Shown here: positions 46,730 to 58,543 of the stretch, one piece after another
Layout of the letters: each line of letters opens with the position of its first letter
Position numbering within the stretch: the stretch's first letter is position 1
DNA from: Cordilura impudica
Lineage: Eukaryota; Arthropoda; Insecta; Diptera; Scathophagidae
Reading direction: 5' to 3'
Assembly: GCA_963682025.1 (NCBI GenBank)
Contig: OY821518.1
Coordinates: 143,506,529 to 143,570,528, forward strand
Length of the DNA stretch: 64,000 nucleotides
The notes under the pieces: model-generated
What the model saw: the letters and a program-made list of their open reading frames with translations, nothing else
Databases searched by the model: none
Told to the model about the DNA's origin: nothing
Made by a program: the position numbers and the translations under genes

Positions 46730-48036
46730 GAAAGGGTTTTTCAATAGGGACGCTACAAAAGTAGAAAGACAGGGACAGCAAACGACGCCATATTTCTTGC
46801 CGCTCTTTTGACATTTCTCTTCAGTAAGGTTTGCCATTTCATGATGGAAAGATATACGAGCCAAAAACGAGTCGAAATTATTAAAATTTACTACCGAAAG
46901 TCGGAGTCAGTGGCCTCAACGTTAAGAGCGCTACGTCCAATTTATGGTCGTCAAAATCGTCCTAGCAGGTCAACAATTGAGCGTCTACTGGAAAAATTTG
47001 AATCCACAGGCACAGTACAAAATGTTCCCGTGCCAGTGAGACAAACAAGTGCCCGTAGTGTCGAGAATATAGCCGCCGCTGAGGCTTCAGTTGAAGAAAG
47101 CCCAAATGTGTCTCTCACACGTCGTTCTCAAGCGTTGGGCATCTCTGTGACGTCGTTGTGGCGAATTTTGCGAAAAGATCTGGGCCTACATTCTTACAAG
47201 ATCAAATTGACGCAAGAACTGAAGCCGCTTGACCACCAGAAGCGTCGTATGTTCGTGAATTGGGCCGAGCAACAACTTGAAAATGATTCGGATTTTCATC
47301 GAAAAATCATCTTCAGCGATGAGGCTCATTTCTGGCTGAATGGCTTCGTCAATAAACAAAATATGCGTTATTGGTCAGACAGCAATCCACACGTACTCCA
47401 TGAGTCATCATTGCATCCCGAAAAAATTACGGTTTGGTGCGGTTTATGGGCCGGCGGCGTCATTGGGCCGTACTTCTTCCGTGATGATCAAGACCGGCAC
47501 GTTACTGTGAATGGGAATCGCTACTGTTCAATGATAACCGAATATTTTTGGCCCCAATTGGATGATATGGACTTGGAGGACATGTGGTTCTAACAGGACG
47601 GCGCCACAAGCCACACAGCGAATGTCACAATCAATTTATTGGAAACCAAGTTTGGAGAACGTGTTATCTCACGAAATGGTCCAGTCGATTAGCCGCCTCG
47701 GTCGTGCGATTTGACGCCGTTGGACTATTTCCTGTGGGGCTACGTCAAGTCTATGGTCTATGCCAACAACCCAGCGACGATTGATAAACTTCGTACGAAT
47801 ATCGAACGTGAAATTGCAGCAGTATCGGCCGATTTATGCTTGAAAACCGTCGAAAGTTGGGTTCAGCGTCTGGACTTCTGCAAGCGTGCCCTTAGTGGCC
47901 ATGCAAAAGAGATCGATTTCCATACATAATGGCATCGAACGTACTTTCATAAGAATAAAGAATTTCATTGATTTCCAAAACCGTTTTTGTTTTATTTAAA
48001 AAAACTTTTGTAGCGCTCTTATTGAAAAACCCTTTA
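46730..48036 (+). mobile_element. Mariner-superfamily transposon, DD41D type
   Basis: 1307 bases with terminal inverted repeats of about 28 bases (AAAGGGTTTTTCAATAGGGA on the left, AAAGGGTTTTTCAATAAGAG read inward on the right), both including CGCTACAAAAGT, and TA outside each end (46728-46729, 48037-48038). It inserted into a LINE. Confidence 0.9.
46844..47929 (+). pseudogene. Mariner transposase, two nonsense mutations
   Basis: A single frame of 361 codons from MERYTSQKR to DFHT. The N-terminal helix-turn-helix region (46850-47110) is followed by a second one (SLTRRSQALGISVTSLWRIL). The catalytic part has FSDEAHFW (first Asp), QDGATSH (second Asp, 47597-47599) and TPLDYFLWG (third Asp, 47723-47725). 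Codon positions give exactly 41 residues between the second and third Asp, the DD41D spacing reported for rosa-type mariners. TAA at 47591 replaces the usual Gln before QDG, and TAG at 47690 replaces Trp before PPRS. There is no frameshift, so the copy is fairly young but inactive. An upstream ATG at 46841 is also possible. Confidence 0.9.
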
Positions 48037-48662
48037 TATACTTTGTTTAAAAGTGAAAGTAAACTTGAAGTATCAAACTATAGAGAAATTGGTAAGCTGA
48101 ATGCTTTTCTAAACTTCTAGAAAAGATTTTTACTGATAGTCTATCACATCAAACTTATTCGCTGTTATCTACATGTCAGCATGGTTTATACAAATCTCGT
48201 TCCACAACAACTAACATCCTGGAACTTACCACTATGGTAAATAATGACAGTGGACTATGATAATTTACTTTAAAAAATATTACTTATATGATTTAGTTTT
48301 ACAGTTCTAAAGTGGCTGAGTGACCATCTAATAGAATACAACAAGAAAATTTCAGAGATGTTAAATCAAAATTCATTGAGGTCTATTCTGGCACCCCACA
48401 GGGAAGTCGTCTATATTTATAAATGATTTCCCTTAAATTTTTTTATTCTAAAGTACTAATGTATGCAGATGATGATCAACTTTTACTGCAATCGGATATT
48501 GATAAACTTTCTCAATGGTGTAGAATAAATTTAATGGATCTAAATATTAAAAAATATAATCATATGTCAATCTTCAGAATTAGAAAATTAGAATCTAGCT
48601 ATTATATTAATGACACAAGACTGGAAAAAGTTTACAACTGGGAGACGTTCACAACTTCCGTA
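48037..48662 (+). mobile_element. LINE fragment, between mariner and compound insert
   Basis: Continues the reverse transcriptase: SNYREIG, LLSTCQHGLYKS-like text near 48165, the YADD catalytic box in KVLMYADDDQLLLQ (about 48450), then INLMDLNIKKYNHMSIFRI and SYYINDTRLEKVYNWE. It stops at TTTTTATACCCTCC, where another repeat starts. Confidence 0.75.
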
Positions 48663-50413
48663 TTTTTATACCCTCCACACCCCATTGGCAGAGGATATAT
48701 ATACAGTGGCTCACAGCTTATTTGACCCACCTTATATATAAAATTTAAAATGAGTATATTTTTTAAACCAAAATAGATATCAACAAAATATAAATGCAGA
48801 ATGGTTAATAGAGATGTTAACTTGAATAAAATGCTTTCATTTATTTATTTAAAAAAACAGTTTTATAATTTTTTAACAAAAACAAAAAATATTTAATATT
48901 TCATTGACTCAGTTCTTAAATAAATTAGTAGAAAAATTATAACAAATATTGTTGGAGATCTTAATATTTAGTATGATCTATAACCAATTTAAAGCGATTT
49001 GGAATGATTTTAACCAATATCATTGTAGTTTCCGAAGATATTTTAGCCCATTCCTCAATTAAGGCTATTTTTAAATCGTTTTTATTTAAACTGTTGCGTT
49101 TGCGGATATTGATGTCCAAAATGGCCCACAGATTTAGATCTGATGATCGCGCTGGCGGTTTCATAACGTGGGGGCAATTGTAGATAAGCCAGGTTTGGAC
49201 AATTCCCGATGTATGCTTGGCGTCATTGTCCTGGTAGAATTGAAAAGTGTCTTTTATTCCCAAATCCTCAGCACTTTGGAGCAAGTTGTCCTTTATGATA
49301 TTGAGGTAAACAATTTTATCCATTGTACTTTCGGGTGTCGTAAGCTGCCGACAAACAGGCCCATGACATGACAACCGCCATGTTTAACAGTTGGCCTTAA
49401 GTGATTGTCATGCAGCTCTGTACTAGCTTTCCGCTACACATAGGATCGTCCATCGGAACCAAAAATATTGAATTTGGACTCATCGGCAAATATGACTTTG
49501 CTCCCAGAATTCTAAGTCCTTGTTAATGTGATCCTTTGCTCCCAGAATTCTAAGTCCTTGTTAATGTGATCCTTTGCGAATTTGAGACGGCTATCGCGGT
49601 GTTTGTTATTTAAAAACGGCTTTTTATGTGCAACTCTTGCGTGCAAAACATTCTTCCTTAGAACACGTCGCATGGTTTCTGTACAAAAAGACTTTCCTGT
49701 AATGCTCTACATCTCAGCCAATTTAGGCGCTGATATCTTTGAATTTTTCTTAATTTTTTGGACAATAAATTTTCATATATTTTCTTGATCACTATAACAA
49801 GGGAAGTTGATTTAGCGATGACCGTCTGTCCGTCTGTCTGTGTAAATCACGATCACGCCGTCAATATCTAAGCTAGACGGTTCGTTTTTGTATAAAATCG
49901 TTTACTAACATCCCAAAGGAGTTCCTATTAAAAATCGTCAAAATCGGTCAAAGGGGTCACAAGTTATGAACGAAACTTTGAAAAAACTCTTGAAAAAATA
50001 GTTTTTCAGTGTTTTTGTTGTTTTTCTTAAGATATGTTGTATATGTTGTAATTCTTCGTATTGCTGAAGTAATTACAGTTGTGGGTATATTAATACTGCA
50101 CGTGTCACATTGGCCTAAGCAAGTTTTACCACATATTTTTTTATCATTAAGATTAAATATTAAAAACTAAAAATTAATAAAAATATAAAATAAAAATAGA
50201 AGTTAAATATTAAAAATTAAAAATCAAAAATTAAAAATTAAAAATTAAAAACGAAAAATGAAAAATGAAAAATGGAAAATGAAAGGAATAATGGAAAATG
50301 GAAAATGAAAAGAAAAATGGAATGAAAATTGAAAATTGAAAAATGGAATGAAAATTGAAAATTGAAAAATGGAATGAAAATTGAAAATTGATAATTGAAA
50401 AATGAAAAATGAA

Positions 50414-50473
<60 letters not shown>

Positions 50474-50519
50474 GTAAAATGAAAAATGGAAAATGGAAAC
50501 TTAAAAATTAAAAATTAAT

Positions 50520-50550
<31 letters not shown>

Positions 50551-52800
50551 GAAAAATGAAAAATGAAAAATTAAAAATTAAAAATGAAAAATGGAAAATG
50601 TAAAATGGAAAATAAAAAATGAAAAATGAAAAATGAAAAATTAAAAATGGAAAATGGAAAATGAAAAACGAAAAGTGAAAACGAAAATTGAAAAATGAAA
50701 AATGGAAAACGGAAACTGAAAAATGAAAAATGGATATTGGAAATTGGAAAATGAAAAATTAAAAACGAAAAATTAAAAATTAAAAATCAAAAAATAAAAA
50801 ATTAAAAATTAAAAATTAAAAATTAAAAATTAAAAATTAAAAACTAAAAATTAAAAATTAAAAATTAAAAATTAAAAATTAAAAATTAAAAATTAAAAAT
50901 TAAAAATTAAAAATTAAAAATTAAAAATTAAAAATTAAAAATTAAAAACTAAAAATTAAAAATTAAAAATTAAAACTAAAAATAAAAAATTAAAAATTAA
51001 AAATTAAAAATTAAAAATTGAAAATTAAAAATTAAAAATTAAAAATTAAAAATTAAAAATTAAAAATTAAAAATTAAAAATTAAAAATTAAAAATTAAAA
51101 ATTAAAAATTAAAAATTAAAAATTAAAAATTAAAAATTAAAAATTAAAAATTAAAAATTAAAAATTAAAAATTAAAAATTAAAAATTAAAAATTAAAAAT
51201 TAAAAATTAAAAATTAAAAATTAAAAATTAAAAATTAAAAATTAAAAATTAAAAATTAAAAATTAAAAATTAAAAATTAAAAATTAAAAATTAAAAATTA
51301 AAAATTAAAAATTAAAAATTAAAAATTAAAAATTAAAAATTAAAAATTAAAAATTAAAAATTAAAAATTAAAAATTAAAAATTAAAAATTAAAAATGAAA
51401 AATTAAAAATTAAAAATTACAAATTAAAAATTAAAATTTAAAAATTAAAAATTAAAATTTAAAAATTAAAAATAAAAAATTAAAAATTAAAAACTAAAAA
51501 TTAAAAATTACAAATTAAAAATTACAAATTAAAAATTACAAATTAAAAATTAAAAATTAAAAACTAAAAATTAAAAATTAAAAATTAAAAATTAAAAATT
51601 AAAAATTAAAAATTAAAAATTAAAAATTAAAAATTAAAAATTAAAAATTAAAAATTAAAAATTAAAAATTAAAAATTAAAAATTAAAAATTAAAAATTAA
51701 AAATTAAAAATTAAAAATTAAAAATTAAAAATTAAAAATTAAAAATTAAAAATTAAAAATTAAAAATTAAAAATTAAAAATTAAAAATTAAAAATTAAAA
51801 ATTAAAAATTAAAAATTAAAAATTAAAAATTAAAAATTAAAAATTAAAAATTAAAAATTAAAAATTAAAAATTAAAAATTAAAAATTAAAAATTAAAAAT
51901 TAAAAATTAAAAATTAAAAATTAAAAATTAAAAATTAAAAATTAAAAATTAAAAATTAAAAATTAAAAATTAAAAATTAAAAATTAAAAATTAAAAATTA
52001 AAAATTAAAAATTAAAAATTAAAAATTAAAAATTAAAAATTAAAAATTAAAAATTAAAAATTAAAAATTAAAAATTAAAAACTAAAAATTAAAAATTACA
52101 AATTAAAAATTACAAATTAAAAATTAAAAATTAAAAATTAAAAACTAAAAATTAAAAATTAAAATTTAAAAATTAAAAATTAAAAACTAAAAATTAAAAA
52201 TTAAAAATAAAAAATTAAAAATTAAAAATTAAAAATTAAAAATTAAAAATTAAAAATTAAAAATTAAAAATTAAAAATTTAAAATTAAAAATTAAAAATT
52301 AAAAATTAAAAATTAAAAATTAAAAATTAAAAATTACAAATTACAAATCAAAAATTAAAAATGAAAAATTAAGAATTAAAAATTAATAAATAAAAATTAA
52401 AAATTTAAAAATAAAAATTACTAGCTAATTCATATAAAAATATTTTAAAATTTGTTTTTTTTTTTGTATTAATATCTGGAAATTTTTAGTCAAGAATCAG
52501 TTTTTTTTTTTGAATTGTCATGAACGTTCTTATAGGAATCACACTTTGGGTGTTATAACGCTGACTGACTATAATGCCATTTTTCAAATAGTAACGAATT
52601 CTTTCTATAGAAGGCACGATCATTGTTTTTTTATAACGAGGAATTAAATAGAAACTGCCAAATTGGGATTCGAAATTTAATTTTCAGTACCGAGAACAGT
52701 TTTAAAGTGGTAGCCGTGCAATATTGGTTACAATATATAGAGTAAGATGTAAGTGAAGGGTATCAAAGATTCAACCCAGCCGAATTTAACACTCTTGTTG
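48663..52800 (+). repeat. Composite element with heptamer array (copy B)
   Basis: Starts with TATACCCTCCACACCCC, and after a Tc1 insertion (48714-49790) continues with GTCTGTCCGTCTGTCTG and a unique head (49850-50150) shared with copy A. The array has a degenerate zone of TGAAAAA/TGGAAAA units (50220-50760) and then about 1.6 kb of nearly pure TTAAAAA units (50770-52390). The end GCCGAATTTAACACTCTTG lies at about 52779-52797. Confidence 0.7.
48714..49790 (-). mobile_element. Tc1-like transposon, 5'-truncated and degenerate
   Basis: The right-hand (3') terminus at 48714 reads CAGTGGCTCACAGCTTATTT, a typical Tc1-like end. On the minus strand the transposase reads ESKFNIFGSDGRSYV (about 49470-49430), KHGG, FQFYQDNDAKHTSGIVQTW (catalytic block), PPARSSDLN (decayed third block) and LWAILDINIRKRN. 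Stops and a 38-base tandem duplication (49496-49571) disrupt it. No matching inverted repeat was found near 49790. Confidence 0.75.
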
Positions 52801-52949
52801 TAATTAAATATGTATGTATTATGTAAAGCCAAATTATAACTAACAATTGGCATAATTATAATTATAATTATTTCTGTACCGAAATTATAAGATGCATTCT
52901 TGTTGTACCGGAAAGAAAATAAATAAATAAATTAATAAATATTATTGAT

Positions 52950-53530
52950 CTTAGTTTTTTGTTAGATCACGCTCTTAATTTTCGTGATCTTGGTTTTATA
53001 TAACGAAACAAAGGTATATAACCTTTTTAGTTTGCCCTATTCTTACATATGGATCAATTATATGAAATCCTTGCTATACCATTCATATAAACAGTATTAA
53101 ATAAGCGCAAAAGCAGTTTCAATATTTTATTTACGAGGCTTTGGATAGAATGCATATGTTTTTACACTTGGTCTTATTAAGTTACCAACTATAAAAACTC
53201 GTCGAGTGATGCTGAGTATCTCATTTTTACTTGGATTAGTTCATGGTGATGTTGATTCTGAGATCCTGCTTGGTAAAATTAACTTTTGCGTTCCAACTAG
53301 ACCATCTCGTAACTTCCAGCTGTTAAATATAAAATAGTATAGATCTGTTTATGTCAACAATGATTCCTATCGGCGTATATGTGCAAATTTCAACAAATGT
53401 TATCATATTATAAATGTCTCTGAGAGCAATGATACGGTAAAAAGAGAAATTATTTTATTATTTTATGAATACTTAATTTAATTGCATTGTATTACGTATT
53501 TAGTCTGTAAAATAAATAAATAAATAAATT
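52950..53530 (+). mobile_element. LINE 3' end, probably the same insertion as 46430-48662
   Basis: Frames around 53200-53470 read RRVMLSISFLLGLVHGDVDS, LLGKINFCVPTRPSRNF and SVYVNNDSYRRICANFNKC, the C-terminal tail of a Jockey-type LINE, followed by a (TAAA)n tail (53508-53530). It contains frameshifts. Confidence 0.7.
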
Positions 53531-53559
53531 AAACTAGAGGGAGTAAATTGCGTGATGGA

Positions 53560-54080
53560 TAATGACATGGGGCAGGAAGTTTCTTCTGCTGTCGATGTTT
53601 AGCGATGGCTCGCTTCTTCTGTTGCTGATGGTTGGCGACCGGGGACGGCACGCCTCTACTGTTGTTGATAAGCGTCCGGGGACGGCACGCTTCTTCTGTT
53701 GCTGATGCTTGGCGGACGGGGACGGTAGCCTCTCCTGTTACTGCTGGTTAGCGACCGGGGAAGGATGTTCGCAGGGCCTTCACGGTGACTCGCAGGACCT
53801 CCACGGATATTCTTTAGGATCTTCAAAGATTTTCGCGGGACTTTCCAGGATATTCAACTTCAAGGATCCTCGCAGGACCGTCAAGGATATTCGCAGGACC
53901 TCTAAGGATATTCGCAGGATCTCTAAGGAGATTCGCAGGATCTCTAAGGATATTCGCATGATCTCTAAGGATATTCACCTTGACCCTAAGGATCCTCCCA
54001 GAACCGTGAAGGGTATTTGCAGGACCTCTAAGGATATTCGCAGGATGTTCAGAGGTTGTTCAAAGACACTTACTCGCTAG
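53560..54080 (+). repeat. GC-richer minisatellite block
   Basis: The first part (53580-53760) has about four units of 45-55 bases with CTTCTGTTGCTGATG and GGCGACCGGGGACGG. The second part (53770-54060) has about 13 units of 21 bases built on GGACCTCTAAGGATATTCGC. Because 21 is a multiple of three, an open frame of 123 codons with a seven-residue repeat (SKDIRRI) runs through it. I treat it as non-coding: it lacks recognisable flanking coding sequence. Confidence 0.75.
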
Positions 54081-56589
54081 GGTTCAAGGATGTTTCCGTT
54101 CATGTTCACGTCCGCAGCCATCTGACCTCGATTTTTCTGTTGTTACTCCTTATATACTTATTAGGAAAATACATAATGGAATGTTGGAAAGAGAGGAGTA
54201 AAATTTTCTCTCAGTTGTAATGTGTATATTCCCTTATAATCTCATAATGGAATGTTAACTAAAATCCCCAAATCTTCTTATCATGATAAACAGCATGTCA
54301 TAGATACCCCAAGTTTTAATTCAATAATTCAATCATTCATAGTTCAAAGTTTAAACAAAATATAATTCAATAAATGTAATAACAAAATAACAGAAAATAA
54401 GATCCATGGCAAAAAATAAATAAACAAGAAAATTCACTATTAGCAGTGTTGACGGAAAAGACTATGATTTCTGTCATTACAACACGAATCAAAGTTTGCA
54501 AAATACAGTTCGAAAATTTCGTACAAAATATAGTCGGAATATTTATACTATTTCGGGAACTGTCTAATGCCGTTAACCGCATTTGGGCCTCAGAGAACAA
54601 CATGTGGTTGTCCAAAAATATATACGTGCACAACATGGAGGCTTTATTGTTATTAGTGCTTTATTGTTATTAGTGCTTCATATCGCGATATGATAACATA
54701 GTAATTTTTCCCTAAATTGGATAATATTGGTTTCATGTGGACAGTCACACAGTATAGTAAGTTAAGATGTCTCATTCTACAGTTCGTTGATACTCAGAGA
54801 GTCGTGGTTAACCGCGTATTGGTAAAAACAAAAATCATTTAATGCATTGTTTGTATAACCATATTCCTGGATAAAATTTGTATATATAAAAAACAGAGGT
54901 GAAGTTCAATGAAAAGTTTCATAATTTTTTTAGATTTGTATTTTTGGTATTTTTGTCTAGGTGAACGAGTTCTTTTCACAATAAATCACAAAAGGCCTAA
55001 AAAGTTGTCTTGAAAAATTTTCATTCGAATTTGTCGTTTGATCAAATTCAGCTAACGGTACAGGGAAAAGGGAGAACAAGTTTTTAAAATTGAAATATTT
55101 TTTAAATGAAAACAAAAGTTTTAAGGTGGAAAAAAATTTTAGATAGAAATCTTAATTCGTAGCAATGACATTTTATTATATTTGAAATTTTGATACAATT
55201 TTTGAAGATTTCTTCAAATTTTCAATCACACTTTCAAACATCGATCCAGACGTAATATTATTAGGCAATTAATTGTGTTGATGTACAGTTGATGGAATAG
55301 GCATAAAAATTCAATTTACTTACACAAACAATTATTAAATAAGTTGCAATATAAAAAGACCATACAAAATACAAATGTCTCAACAATAAAAAAAAAACAA
55401 AAAAAAAAAAGAAAATAAATAAATAAACAAAACAAGAGCCAATTTCAAACTATTGGCACCTACTTAAAGCAGCCAAAGAAGATTTAAATCCCAACCCTTG
55501 AATAAAGACACTTTATTTTGATTCATCATTTTATGATGCGTAAGCAGCCAAGAGTAGTGTTTAATTTATTACTCCAACGCCATTTATGTCAATGAAGGCG
55601 CCACTTGATAAAAACGCACAACCACCACACACTCAAAAACACTCCAACAAACATACAGTTGGTGACATTTTCAGATGTCACGTTATCACGATGAAGAGTT
55701 AGGAGAAGTGGAGGAAGTTACAAAAGAAATAAGAAGAGCAAGCATTAAGCCTATCGTCAGAGTTTAAAATTGAAAAGAAAAATAAACAAACAAACTGAGT
55801 ATTTTTAATAGCGAGCCAATAAATGTCGAAAACTTTTAAATTCGTATAAATAATATAAGTATAGTGAACGGACGGACAGACGGACACCCTATAAACAATC
55901 ACTACATAACAAAAAAGAAGCGCTGTTTCAAAAGAATTTAATAACTTGTTAAATAAACAAATTCGAAAAGCTTAAATTTCAATCCGTCTCTTGGGAGGGA
56001 ATTTTGTGTGCGAACTTTAAACAAAACATCTTTCACCAATTCAATCCATTGGCACTTGAGTGTCTACAAACGAATTAACAAAAAATTCATGACAACACAA
56101 GTGGAAAAAAAATCGGCAAAATTTACAATCACTTTCAAAACTATTCGTAAAGGTAATAAATTCTTTAGTTTCTCTTCCTTTTTAATATTTTTTTGTCTTT
56201 TCATCCACACTTGGTAAATGTGTATTTAACAGCGGAAGTATACCTAATGATAATTTAAATCGAAGAATGGCTGCAAGGATAGGTTGCTTTCTAAAGAAAG
56301 GGAAAAGAGAATTCTAAAAGTGTATTCTATTTTAATTGAATGCAAAATAAAGCTAGAACTGAAGACAATGATTTTAAGTGTACACAAACAACACTGCACG
56401 TCAATTTCAGAAAAATTTGCGCTCCTCGGTATAGAAATATATCAATTTATCATATTTGTACACTACCATTCAAAAAAAAAATTTATATAGACATTACAAT
56501 TAAATATAAATTGTTAAATATTAATAATTTAATATTTTGAAAATATATTTATAAAAAGAAATAAGAAATAATTTAACCCATAAAAACAA

Positions 56590-57020
56590 AGTTTTTATTG
56601 ATATTCTTTTTTTCCTTATGCATATCAGTTTTGAATCTCTCCGTGACTGTGCGTGACTTTCCGTGACTATTTTAAAATTAATTTTTGGTCACAACAAGTC
56701 TATGGACCAAGTTTCAGATTGATCGGAAGAGGGAAATGGGGTTAAATCACTCCGTGACTGTGCGTGACTACACGTGACTGTGCGTGACTATGTCAAAGTT
56801 AATCTTTTTTATCGGCCAAGTTTCAGATCGATCGGATATGGGGAAATGGGTTTTAAATCATTCCGTGACTGGGTGTGACTGTGCGTGACTATGTCGAAGT
56901 TAATCTGTTTTCATAGCAAGTGTATGGACCAAGTTTCAGATCGATCGGATAAGGGGGAATGGGGTTGACCCACGACAGACAGACAGACAGACAAACAGAG
57001 AGTACGATTTAAAAGAAAGA
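56590..57020 (-). repeat. Dispersed 'AGTCACGCA' repeat, copy 3
   Basis: Three or four units with CCAAGTTTCAGATCGATCGG followed by CGTGACTGTGCGTGACT words, ending in CCACGACAGACAGACAGACA. The most complete of the three copies. Confidence 0.7.
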
Positions 57021-57289
57021 GTTTAAAAAGGTTTTCCATTCACTAAATTTCGTATAAAATTGCGAATTCACTCTTAACCTCTTGAGTGGAAATGACAAGC
57101 GTCGCCAGCAAACGTTTTCTGTGCCAAATTCGACATTGACAAGCTATGCCATGTAGTATTTTTATAAATACATTAACACTGATAATGCCCGCACAGAGTT
57201 GAATTAAACTTAAATAGCCTCCACACTCATGTTTGTTTTAAATTAAATCATAAGGCAAGGGGTCAATAAATAAGATTGTAATGAGTCCA

Positions 57290-58140
57290 ATTGAAAAGGT
57301 CACTCTTGTTATTTTCTTCCTCCAAATAAATTTCACCGTCTTCAAAATAATCCCCCTCCGATACAATGCACTTAAGCCAACATTTCTTTCCAATCCTCGA
57401 AAAAGTTGTTAAAGTCGATTTCCGGAATTGCTCTCAAAGTGCGCAGCGATTCTGCTTTTATCTCCTCATTCGATGCAAAATGGTGTCGCCGGAGAAATCT
57501 TTTAAGTTTATTGAATAGACAAAAGTCAGCCGGTGTTAAACCAGCCGAATAAGATGGTCGTGGAATAAAATGAGTCGAATTTTGTGCGAAATTGTCTCGA
57601 AAAACCAATTCAGTGTTAACCGGTGCATTGTCGTGGTGCAACAATCAAGAGTTGTCTGTCCATGGTACTAGCTTCTTCTTGCGAATAACTTCACACCAGC
57701 GACAAAAACACTCAAATAATGTTCCTTGTTAACAGTTCCTCCGGTGAAAGGAATCCATAATCCACTGCATCATGATTATCTCAGAAAACTGTAAACTTAG
57801 TTTTTTACGACTTTGCCGTGATATTTCGGTCTTGCTTTACCCTTTGCACGATATTTGCTTTATTGGTTGGTTGTTTTAGGGTCGTAGCCATAGATTCAAG
57901 TTCTATTACCCATAACGATGCGTTTCATTTCGTTCTCTTAGCCAGAAAGCATCGTTTCAGAGATATTAATGCGAAAATGTTTAAACCAATCAAGATTTGA
58001 GAATAAAATATTATTTCAGCAGATATTTCATTCCGCAAACAAAACTTAATGGCAGTTCTTTGTTCACCAAAATCAGACATTGTTAAAATTGCCAAATTCA
58101 CTTTAAGTTGTTTACCAAAACGGAGTCACTAATGAGCCAA
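57290..58140 (-). mobile_element. Mariner relic (DD34D-like)
   Basis: On the minus strand a C-terminal open frame (57644-57372) reads LHHDNAPVNTELVF, then RPSYSAGLTPADFCLFNKLK and EIDFNNFFEDWKEML. These correspond to the HDNAP.HT and YSPDLAP.D blocks, with a Pro and an Asp of the usual SPDLAP lost. Near 58080-58020 an N-terminal piece reads SDFGEQRTAIKFCLRNE. Stops between them show it is dead. The ends were not delimited. Confidence 0.75.
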
Positions 58141-58543
58141 CGAAGGTATTGACATGCAATTTGGCGCAGATATCAAAACCAGTACTACCAACCTGAAAAA
58201 AAATTATTTGCCCAAATCAATAAACGTGCGAAATTTAAATTATAATATCACCTTTTCATTTGAAGACAGTATTTCAATATTAAATCTATATTTCGTTTTC
58301 GCTAAACTTTTATATAAATCTACCACTCATTGGAAAAACTACTTACCCTTTTCCAAAGGATAAGACGAAATTATCAAATTATCCTTCTATGCACGATAAT
58401 AGATTTAGTATATTCTACTGAATCAGTGTCTATTTTTCGATATTTTGGAATCTTTATGAGTTAGAAAAGTTTTCAGTTCTACAAGAAAAACTGATTCTAA
58501 ATTATTTTTGTTTGTTTAAGAGCTAATAAAAACCTTAGGAATC

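Noticed and set aside
50220..52390. Telomere or CRISPR-like array
   Set aside because: Contiguous AT-rich heptamers without spacers, and interior to a dispersed element; flies do not use telomerase-type repeats.
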